A DNA stretch of 64,000 nucleotides from Parabacteroides sp. AD58 (lineage in GTDB: Bacteria > Bacteroidota > Bacteroidia > Bacteroidales > Tannerellaceae), in contig NZ_CP146284.1 in assembly GCF_023744375.2 (NCBI RefSeq), positions 434,001 through 498,000 on the forward strand, given 5' to 3'. Shown here piece by piece: positions 27,522 through 34,874 of this stretch (within the stretch, counting starts at the first letter, position 1; every line of letters begins with the position of its first letter). The translations under genes were made by a program, and so were the position numbers. The notes under the pieces are model-generated. The model ran no database searches. It worked only from the letters and a program-made list of their open reading frames with translations, and was not told where the DNA came from.

Positions 27522-28406
27522 ATGGCAGAAATTAAAAACAGAATAGATTTTATTTATATCTTTGATGTACAGGATGGTAATCCTAATGGTGATCCCGATG
27601 CTGGAAATCTTCCTTGAGTAGATGCTGAAACTGGTATGGGATTGGTTACTGATGTTTGCCTGAAACGCAAAATCCGCAATTATGTGCAAGCAGCCAAGGC
27701 TGGCGAAGAAGGGAATGACATTCTTGTAAAATCTAAAGAATTTTCAGGCGAGGAGGTCTTCATAAACGGAGAAATTCGAAAGATGTATAAAGAAGATTTA
27801 GGATTGGATCTGAAAGTTAAGGACAAAGCACCGGCAGATAAAGTTCCCGCAGGCAGAGCTGCTATGTGCAAACGATTCTTCGATGTGAGAACTTTCGGGG
27901 CAGTTCTTTCAACAGGTGCCAATGCCGGACAGGTACGTGGAGCTGTTCAGATGACTTTTGCCCGCTCATTGGATATGATCGTTTCCGAAGAGCATGCATT
28001 GACGGTATGTGCTGCCCGTGATGAGGATAAACCTTATGATGCACAGGTCGGAATTCAGGGACGCAAGGCTACTGTTCCTTATGGATTGTATGTGTGTCAT
28101 GGGTTTATTTCTGCAAATCTGGCACAGCAGACTGGCTTCTCAGAAGATGATCTGAATTTGTTATGGGATGCACTGAGAAATATGTTTGATGTGGACCGTT
28201 CTGCAGCCCGAGGATTGATGAGTGCGCAAAAACTGATTGTGTTTAAACATAATTCCGTGTTGGGCAATGCGCCGGCTAACAAATTGTTTGACTTGGTTAA
28301 AGTAGAAAAAGTTTGTTCGGGAGCTCCACGTTCTTTCAAAGATTATTCTATCACAATAGACCGTGATCATGTACCTGTGAATGTTACTATAGAAGAATTA
28401 ATCTAA
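27522..28406 (+). pseudogene. cas7: cas7 (csd2) interrupted by an in-frame TGA
   Basis: The complete frame would encode 294 residues, a normal Cas7c length: [20 protein letters not shown] opens the RRM-like fold and YSITIDRDHVPVNVTIEELI closes it. Codon 32 (27615-27617) is TGA, inside the conserved stretch ending PDAGNLP-stop-VDAETG, where family members have Arg (CGA to TGA would need one C-to-T change). The next ATG in frame, 27636, would give 256 residues without the first beta strand and the PNGDP loop, which is unlikely to assemble. Cas7 polymerises along crRNA, so interference should be abolished unless the stop is read through, reversed, or a sequencing error. The rest shows no other lesion. 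Confidence 0.9.
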
Positions 28407-28414
28407 TTCAGCAT

Positions 28415-29080
28415 ATGTATAGCGAAGATGATATGCTCATGCTTTCGGGAATACAGCATTTCAGATTCTGTCCCCGCCAATGGGCTTTGATACATATTGA
28501 CCAGCAATGGGAAGAAAATCGGCTTACGATAGAAGGTCAGATTCTGCATCATCATGTGGATGACCCTTTTTATCGGCAGAAGTGCGGTGACCTGATTACT
28601 TTGCGTGCAGTAAATATTGCTTCGCATGAATTGGGGCTCTATGGCATCTCGGATGCCATAGAGCTGCATCCTTCATCTTCGGAAGAAGATACGATTCAGC
28701 ATCCTAAATATCCAGGAAGATGGCAACCGGTAATTGTAGAATATAAACATGGAAAACCTAAAAAGAATGAGATAGATGAGGTACAGCTTGCAGCTCAGGT
28801 AATGTGTCTGGAAGAGATGTACCGGATTCATATCCCATATGGTGCTTTCTTTTATGGTGAACTACGACATCGGGTACATGTGGACATAACGGACGAACTG
28901 CGACAAATTGTTCATGATTGTGCTTGGGAGATGCATTGGATTTTTGAAAAAACACTTCTTCCCAAAGCCGAATATGGCAAGCATTGTGAGAAGTGTTCTC
29001 TGAAAGAAATCTGTATGCCCAAAATGGAACAGTGTTGTATGACTGCGAGTACTTATCTGAAAAATAATCTGTATCAATGA
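28415..29080 (+). CDS. cas4: Cas4 adaptation nuclease
   Basis: 221 residues of the RecB-like PD-(D/E)XK family. An N-terminal Cys (FCPRQWALIH) and three C-terminal Cys (YGKHCEKCSLKEICMP) hold a 4Fe-4S cluster. The nuclease motifs are HHHVD, GISDAIEL (Asp), VIVEYKHGKPK (Glu-x-Lys) and EVQLAAQ (motif III). Cas4 trims prespacers and defines their PAM side in type I-C. The stop overlaps the cas1 start (ATGA at 29077-29080). Confidence 0.96.
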   Translation: MYSEDDMLMLSGIQHFRFCPRQWALIHIDQQWEENRLTIEGQILHHHVDDPFYRQKCGDLITLRAVNIASHELGLYGISDAIELHPSSSEEDTIQHPKYPGRWQPVIVEYKHGKPKKNEIDEVQLAAQVMCLEEMYRIHIPYGAFFYGELRHRVHVDITDELRQIVHDCAWEMHWIFEKTLLPKAEYGKHCEKCSLKEICMPKMEQCCMTASTYLKNNLYQ

Positions 29081-30099
29081 GAAAACTGTTGAATATATTG
29101 TATGTAACAACACCTGAAGCATACCTCAGTAAAGATGGGCAGAACGTAGTTGTGTCCGTCAAACAGGAAGAGGTGTTTCGTATTCCGGCTATCAACATAG
29201 AAGGAATCGTTACGTTTGGTTATATGGGAGCAAGTCCTGGAGTAATGAAATTATGCAGTGATAATGGTATCTCTCTTACTTTCCTTTCATCTCATGGCAG
29301 ATTTATCAGCAGAGTACAAGGAGCAACGAAAGGAAATGTGTTGTTACGTAAAAAGCAATATTTTCTTTCGGATGATGACTCATGGTCATTGCATGTTGCT
29401 CAAATCATGATCGGCGGTAAAATCCAGAATTATCGAAATATTCTGAAAAGGTATATGCGTGATTATGGAGAAAATGAGGACATAAGTCGGGTTGTGCGGG
29501 TTCTGGAACAAGCAAAGCGAGATGCTTTGAATACTCCCGACAAATCTTCATTGATGGGCTATGAAGGTTTGGCTTCAAATGCATATTTCGAGGTATTCTC
29601 GGTATTGATATTAAATCAAAAGACTGATTTCCCTTTTCTGGGCCGAAACCGTCGTCCTCCAAAAGATGCCGTTAATGCCATGTTATCTTTTGCTTATACA
29701 TTAATAGCCAATGATGTAGCTGCTGCATTAGAAACAGTTGGCTTGGATCCTTATGTTGGATTTCTTCATACCCTTCGTCCCGGACGCACTTCTTTAGCGT
29801 TGGATTTGATGGAGGAACTGAGAGCTTATTTGGGGGATCGTTTTGTTTTATCGTTAATAAACAAGCGCCAAATAACTGGGAAGGATTTTCTTTCACAAGG
29901 TGACAATGGGATTGTTATGACAGAAAAAGGGAAAAAGACTTTTATTACTGCATGGCAAGCGAGAAAAAGAGAAACTATAATTCACCCTTATCTTAATGAA
30001 AAGATTGAGATCGGTTTATTGCCTTATGTGCAGGCAATGTTATTGGCTCGGTATATACGGCAAGATATTGACGATTATCCAGTTTTTTTAATAAAATAG
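29077..30099 (+). CDS. cas1: Cas1 integrase
   Basis: 340 residues. The metal-binding residues are present: Glu at about 163 (MGYEGLASNAYF), His at about 231 (GFLHTLRPGR) and Asp at about 244 (LALDLMEELR). Cas1 with Cas2 inserts new spacers at the leader end of the array. The frame is intact, so adaptation may remain possible even though cas7 is broken. Confidence 0.97.
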   Translation: MRKLLNILYVTTPEAYLSKDGQNVVVSVKQEEVFRIPAINIEGIVTFGYMGASPGVMKLCSDNGISLTFLSSHGRFISRVQGATKGNVLLRKKQYFLSDDDSWSLHVAQIMIGGKIQNYRNILKRYMRDYGENEDISRVVRVLEQAKRDALNTPDKSSLMGYEGLASNAYFEVFSVLILNQKTDFPFLGRNRRPPKDAVNAMLSFAYTLIANDVAAALETVGLDPYVGFLHTLRPGRTSLALDLMEELRAYLGDRFVLSLINKRQITGKDFLSQGDNGIVMTEKGKKTFITAWQARKRETIIHPYLNEKIEIGLLPYVQAMLLARYIRQDIDDYPVFLIK

Positions 30100-30108
30100 T
30101 TTTTGTGT

Positions 30109-30399
30109 ATGTATATTCTAGTAACGTATGATGTAGATACAACGTGTAATGAAGGTGCCCGTAGATTAAGACGTGTGGCTAAAGCATGTTTGGATTATGG
30201 CCAAAGAGTACAAAATTCCGTGTTTGAATGTGAAGTTACTGAAGCACAATTATGCACTTTAAAGAATATGATTTGTGATATAATTGACGTTCAGACAGAT
30301 AGCGTTAGGTTCTACTATCTCAATAAGAATATTGCCCGACGAGCAGAAGTACTAGGAGTAGAAACATCTTATAATGTAAATGATGCTATAATTATATAG
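30109..30399 (+). CDS. cas2: Cas2
   Basis: 96 residues from ATG 30109 (MYILVTYDVDT); the TTG at 30103 is an alternative start. A ferredoxin-like fold with VTYDVD at the N-terminus (Asp of the family's metal site), RLRRVAKACLDYGQRVQNSVFEC, and a C-terminal tail. It is the structural partner of Cas1 in the integration complex. The stop is about 170 bases before the first repeat. Confidence 0.95.
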   Translation: MYILVTYDVDTTCNEGARRLRRVAKACLDYGQRVQNSVFECEVTEAQLCTLKNMICDIIDVQTDSVRFYYLNKNIARRAEVLGVETSYNVNDAIII

Positions 30400-30567
30400 T
30401 GTCTGCGAAGCATATGTATTACATAAATTACCGAGTTTTCGCACTTGTTGGTTTATAGTGTATTACATGTCTTGAATTTGTATCTCTCTTTATTTAAATG
30501 ATGTTTAGGATGATTCGCGAAAACATTGTTCTAAGTATCTGGATATTAAAGATAAAAAATATATACA
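30400..30567 (+). promoter_or_regulatory. CRISPR leader
   Basis: AT-rich non-coding 168 bases between cas2 and the first repeat, on the side where new spacers are expected in type I-C. I cannot place a clear TAnnTTTG element, so array transcription may start here or read through from the operon. Confidence 0.6.
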
Positions 30568-31650
30568 GTCGCACTCTTCGTGAGTGCGTGGATTGAAACT
30601 CGATAAAGAGAAAGACAAGCCAGACGCGAAGGTCCGTCGCACTCTTCGTGAGTGCGTGGATTGAAACAAACGATTGTTGGACGAATACGAAAACAGCTTA
30701 GTCGCACTCTTCGTGAGTGCGTGGATTGAAACCCCCAGACATTGTTATGAAATGGACGGGGCACGTCGCACTCTTCGTGAGTGCGTGGATTGAAACATCG
30801 TGCCGTCTGGCTGGTCTGTGGCAATACCAGAGTCGCACTCTTCGTGAGTGCGTGGATTGAAACCAATACGGTTCTGCACCGTCTATCAGTTCGCCGTCGC
30901 ACTCTTCGTGAGTGCGTGGATTGAAACCAATACGGTTCTGCACCGTCTATCAGTTCGCCGTCGCACTCTTCGTGAGTGCGTGGATTGAAACCAATACGGT
31001 TCTGCACCGTCTATCAGTTCGCCGTCGCACTCTTCGTGAGTGCGTGGATTGAAACATTTGAAGTTGCGAAAGAAATAGCAGAGGATTTTGTCGCACTCTT
31101 CGTGAGTGCGTGGATTGAAACATCCCCTGCAATCGCATTAATATCGAATTTAGGCGGTCGCACTCTTCGTGAGTGCGTGGATTGAAACCGGCTTGAAAAT
31201 GTATTATACCAATCAAACAATCATGTCGCACTCTTCGTGAGTGCGTGGATTGAAACATGCAAGCCGGGCATTTAAGTAGCGCCTCGACGCTAGTCGCACT
31301 CTTCGTGAGTGCGTGGATTGAAACCAATACGGTTCTGCACCGTCTATCAGTTCGCCGTCGCACTCTTCGTGAGTGCGTGGATTGAAACAATACCCATGCC
31401 AGCATACAGACAATAATTCCCAGTCGCACTCTTCGTGAGTGCGTGGATTGAAACACACCATTATCAAAGTCTAACAACAATGGCTTCGTCGCACTCTTCG
31501 TGAGTGCGTGGATTGAAACATTCCGCTTGCAGCGGGGCTGCGCCTGCTATCGTCGCACTCTTCGTGAGTGCGTGGATTGAAACTGTCCAAAGTTAAATGG
31601 ATTAATCGTATAAGATTCGTCGCACTCTTCGTGAGTGCGTGGATTGAAAT
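30568..31650 (+). CRISPR. Type I-C CRISPR array, 17 repeats and 16 spacers
   Basis: The 32-base repeat starts GTCGCACTCTTCGTGAGTGC and ends GTGGATTGAAAC, with a GCACTC/GAGTGC stem and TTCGT loop. Spacers are 32-36 bases. Repeats begin at 30568, 30636, 30701, 30765, 30832, 30896, 30960, 31024, 31090, 31157, 31225, 31293, 31357, 31423, 31488, 31552 and 31619. The last repeat ends GAAAT instead of GAAAC, marking the old, distal end and agreeing with transcription away from cas2. Spacers 5, 6, 7 and 12 are identical (32 bases, CAATACGGTTCT...), leaving 13 different spacers. ORFs over the array are artefacts of the repeat. Confidence 0.98.
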
Positions 31651-31683
31651 AATAAAAAGCACATATGAAATAATTAAAAAATT

Positions 31684-31733
31684 AATGTCGCAACCGGTTT
31701 GCCTACAACTTTATATTGGCAATAAGTGAGCTT
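31684..31733 (+). repeat. 50-bp direct repeat, right orphan copy
   Basis: Identical to 22718-22767, 33 bases after the last CRISPR repeat. It carries the last codons and stop of the lactonase but no gene body. Directly after it, GAGC-TTTT-GCTC-TTTTT could be the lactonase's original terminator, now separated from the gene. Confidence 0.97.
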
Positions 31734-31800
31734 TTGCTCTTTTTCAAAGAAAAATGTTTGGGCTATATCGAAAAAACTATCTTTGTGATAAAATTATCAT

Positions 31801-31808
31801 TATCTTTG
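31801..31808 (+). promoter_or_regulatory. Bacteroidetes -7 element of the PurF-like/carAB operon
   Basis: TATCTTTG followed by C, 31 bases before the ATG. A second TATCTTTG lies at 31778-31785. Confidence 0.65.
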
Positions 31809-31838
31809 CACAGGGAAAACGAAACCTAATAAGATAAG

Positions 31839-33722
31839 ATGGAAATACTAAAGCACGAATGTGGCGTAGCCATGGTGCGACTGCTCAAACCATTAGAGTA
31901 TTATCATCAGAAATACGGGACCTGGATGTATGGTCTTAACAAGTTATACTTGTTGATGGAAAAGCAGCATAACCGTGGTCAGGAAGGCGCCGGGTTAGCT
32001 TGTGTCAAGCTAGAAGCAAAGGCAGGAGAAGAATATATGTTTCGCGAACGGGCCTTGGGAACAGGGGCCATTACCGAGATTTTTTCTGCCGTCCACGAAC
32101 ATTTTCGGGACTTAACACCAACCCAGTTGAACGACCCTATTTTTGCCAAAAACAATCTACCTTTTGCCGGAGAACTTTATATGGGTCACCTCCGTTACAG
32201 TACAACCGGGAAATCCGGACTCTCTTATGTCCATCCTTTTTTACGCCGCAATAACTGGCGTGCTAAGAATTTGGCTCTTTGTGGAAACTTCAATCTGACG
32301 AATGTTGATAAGATATTTGAAGATATTACAGCAATCGGACAGCATCCTCGTAAGTTTGCGGATACATATATCATGCTTGAACAGGTAGGCCACCGGCTTG
32401 ACCGGGTAGTGGAACATCTGTATCAGCAATGTGAAGCCGAAGGGTTAAGAGGAATGGATATTACTCATGCCATAGAGGCCCGCATCGATCTGGGAGATGT
32501 CTTGAAGCGTTGTGTTCCTACTTGGGATGGAGGTTTTGTAATTTGTGGCATTACCGGTAGCGGTGAAATGTTTACTGTACGCGATCCTTGGGGCATTCGT
32601 CCGGCATTTTATTATGCAGACGATGAAATTGTTGTCGTAGCATCTGAACGTCCGGTTATTCAGACCGTGATGAATGTGCATGCTTGGGATATCAAGGAAG
32701 TGAATCGGGGAGAAGCCATTTTTGTCAGCAAGGCAGGTAAGCTTCGCGTGGAACAAATTGTTGAGCCGAAGAAAAACAGTGCATGTTCGTTCGAGCGGAT
32801 TTATTTCTCACGCGGAAGTGACATTGATATATATAAAGAAAGAAAGAAGTTAGGTGAAACGTTGGTTCCCGATGTCTTGAAAGCAGTAGATAATGATTTG
32901 GATCACACTGTATTTTCATTCATTCCAAATACGGCAGAGGTTGCTTACTATGGCATGCTGGAAGAACTGAATAATTATCTGAACAGAATCAAGAAGAAAT
33001 GGATTGCTGACAAACGCCATTTATTCCAGGAAGAAGAGTTGGAACAGATCCTTTCCAAGCGGGTTCGTACAGAGAAGGTCGCTATTAAGGATATTAAGTT
33101 ACGTACCTTTATTGCCGAAGGAAATAGCCGAAACGATCTGGCAGCCCATGTGTATGATATCACATACGGAAGTATCGTTCCGTTCGAAGATAATCTGGTT
33201 GTCATTGATGATAGTATTGTGCGTGGAACCACGTTGAAACAAAGTATCATCAGTATTCTGGATCGTCTGCATCCGAAGAAGATTGTGATTGTTTCTTCTT
33301 CACCTCAGGTCCGTTATCCGGATTATTATGGAATTGATATGTCTCGTATGAACGAGTTCATTGCCTTTAAGGCAGCTGTGGCTTTGTTGGAAGAACGAGG
33401 CATGGAAAACATTCTGATGGAAGCTTACCAGAAAGCGAAGAAACAGGAGAGGGAATCACAGTCGGCTGTCAACTACGTGAAAGAAATCTATGCACCGTTT
33501 ACGGATGATGAGATTTCTTCTAAGATTGTCGATCTGCTGACTCCGGCCGGAACAAAAGCTCAGGTGCAGATCGTTTATCAGTCAATCGACGGATTGCATG
33601 CATCTTGTCCGAATCATCCGGGCGACTGGTACTTCTCGGGCGATTATCCGACACCGGGCGGTACGCGGATGGTAAACCTGGCCTTTATTCATTATATGGA
33701 AGAAGAATATTTAGTAAAATAA
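31839..33722 (+). CDS. Atypical amidophosphoribosyltransferase-like protein (PurF paralogue)
   Basis: 627 residues against about 470 for normal PurF. The N-terminal Ntn glutaminase domain has Cys8 (HECGVAM) after a 7-residue leader that would need removal, then QHNRGQEGAGLA, GHLRYSTTG and LCGNFNLTN (glutamine-site motifs), and RDPWGIRP. The phosphoribosyltransferase part has FERIYFSRGSD and the PRPP loop VVIDDSIVRGTT. Between them lies a helical insertion (about 355-440) and the C-terminus is extended (CPNHPGDWYFSGDYPTPGG). It heads an operon with carA and carB, suggesting glutamine-dependent nitrogen metabolism, but which product it makes is open; normal PurF may be elsewhere in the genome. 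Confidence 0.75.
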   Translation: MEILKHECGVAMVRLLKPLEYYHQKYGTWMYGLNKLYLLMEKQHNRGQEGAGLACVKLEAKAGEEYMFRERALGTGAITEIFSAVHEHFRDLTPTQLNDPIFAKNNLPFAGELYMGHLRYSTTGKSGLSYVHPFLRRNNWRAKNLALCGNFNLTNVDKIFEDITAIGQHPRKFADTYIMLEQVGHRLDRVVEHLYQQCEAEGLRGMDITHAIEARIDLGDVLKRCVPTWDGGFVICGITGSGEMFTVRDPWGIRPAFYYADDEIVVVASERPVIQTVMNVHAWDIKEVNRGEAIFVSKAGKLRVEQIVEPKKNSACSFERIYFSRGSDIDIYKERKKLGETLVPDVLKAVDNDLDHTVFSFIPNTAEVAYYGMLEELNNYLNRIKKKWIADKRHLFQEEELEQILSKRVRTEKVAIKDIKLRTFIAEGNSRNDLAAHVYDITYGSIVPFEDNLVVIDDSIVRGTTLKQSIISILDRLHPKKIVIVSSSPQVRYPDYYGIDMSRMNEFIAFKAAVALLEERGMENILMEAYQKAKKQERESQSAVNYVKEIYAPFTDDEISSKIVDLLTPAGTKAQVQIVYQSIDGLHASCPNHPGDWYFSGDYPTPGGTRMVNLAFIHYMEEEYLVK

Positions 33723-33738
33723 ACATACTTAATGTTAT

Positions 33739-34836
33739 ATGCAAAAAGATAGAACTGCAACTTTAATCCTGGATGACGGAACTGTATTTCATGGCTTTTC
33801 GTTTGGTGCTGAAAAGCCGGTGAGTGGTGAGGTCGTGTTTAATACAGCCATGACAGGCTATCCTGAAAGTTTGACTGATCCTTCGTATGCAGGACAATTG
33901 ATGGTCTTGACATATCCGTTGGTTGGTAACTATGGTGTTCCACCTCGGACTTTCCGTCCCGACGGTTTGTCTGAATTTATGGAAAGTGAACGTATTCATG
34001 CAGATGCTATTATCGTTAGTGATTACAGTCATGAATACAGCCACTGGAATGCAGTATGTAGTTTGGGCGACTGGTTGAAGGAGGAAAATATTCCGGGAAT
34101 CTATGGAATAGATACACGGGCGTTGACGAAGAAATTGCGTGAGCATGGTGTGATGATGGGACGCATCGTGATGGAAGACGTGAAGGATGTGGCTAAGTAT
34201 TTGCATGATTTTGGAATTTATGGAGCGGTTAATTATGTAGATGAAGTTTCCTGCAAAGAAGTCATTACATACGGTGCCGGAGAAGGGAAAAAACGTGTAA
34301 TTCTGGTCGATTGTGGTGTAAAGCATAACATTATCCGTTGTTTGTTGAAGCGTGGAGTAACGGTCGTACGTGTTCCCTGGGACTATGATTTTACCCAATT
34401 GGAATATGATGGTGTATTTATCAGCAATGGCCCGGGTGATCCAGATACGTGCGATGCTGCTGTGCAGAATATTCGTAAGGCTATAGCTGGTGATAAACCA
34501 ATCTGTGGTATCTGTATGGGTAACCAGTTATTGGCAAAAGCCGGCGGAGCTTCAATTTATAAGCTGAAGTATGGTCACCGGAGTCACAACCAGCCTGTAC
34601 GGATGGTTGGAACCAACCAGTGTTTTATTACTTCTCAGAATCATGGATATGCCGTTGATAACAATACGTTGGGTGAAGATTGGGAACCTTTGTTCATCAA
34701 TATGAACGATGGAACAAATGAAGGAATCCGACATAAGACGAAGCCATTCTTCTCTTCTCAGTTTCACCCGGAAGCTTGTAGTGGACCGACTGATACAGAA
34801 GCGTTGATCTTTGATAAATTTGTCGGTATGTTATAA
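33739..34836 (+). CDS. carA: Carbamoyl-phosphate synthase small subunit
   Basis: 365 residues. The N-terminal CPSase_sm domain (ATLILDDGTVFHGFSFG, VVFNTAMTGYPESLTDPSY) is followed by a class I glutamine amidotransferase domain. The nucleophilic Cys lies in ICGICMGNQLLA and the His/Glu in SQFHPEACSGP. It supplies ammonia from glutamine to CarB for pyrimidine and arginine synthesis. Starts 16 bases after the PurF-like gene and lies 38 bases before carB. Confidence 0.96.
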   Translation: MQKDRTATLILDDGTVFHGFSFGAEKPVSGEVVFNTAMTGYPESLTDPSYAGQLMVLTYPLVGNYGVPPRTFRPDGLSEFMESERIHADAIIVSDYSHEYSHWNAVCSLGDWLKEENIPGIYGIDTRALTKKLREHGVMMGRIVMEDVKDVAKYLHDFGIYGAVNYVDEVSCKEVITYGAGEGKKRVILVDCGVKHNIIRCLLKRGVTVVRVPWDYDFTQLEYDGVFISNGPGDPDTCDAAVQNIRKAIAGDKPICGICMGNQLLAKAGGASIYKLKYGHRSHNQPVRMVGTNQCFITSQNHGYAVDNNTLGEDWEPLFINMNDGTNEGIRHKTKPFFSSQFHPEACSGPTDTEALIFDKFVGML

Positions 34837-34874
34837 AGAATAATCAGTACTAATTTTTGCATGAAGAGTCGTTT

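Larger units (their letters stand above)
22718..31733 (+). other. Direct-repeat-bounded CRISPR-Cas unit
   Basis: From the left 50-bp repeat to the right one: promoter, cas3-cas5c-cas8c-cas7-cas4-cas1-cas2, leader and 17-repeat array, nothing else. One repeat plus the cas and array block is 8966 bases. No transposase, integrase or terminal inverted repeat is visible. The arrangement is that of an element integrated at the 3' end of a gene, restoring that gene at one edge and leaving an orphan copy at the other. Confidence 0.75.

Noticed and set aside
27636..28406. Treating the 256-residue frame as a functional short Cas7
   Set aside because: The frame upstream encodes the conserved family start in the same frame, so the short version is a truncation, not a natural start.
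30546..31662. Long open frames on the minus strand over the CRISPR array
   Set aside because: They are translations of the repeats (recurring FNPRTHEECD and FQSTHSRRVR) and have no independent coding support.
34857..34874. Earlier TTG start for carB
   Set aside because: Adds residues absent from the family's usual start; ATG 34875 fits better.
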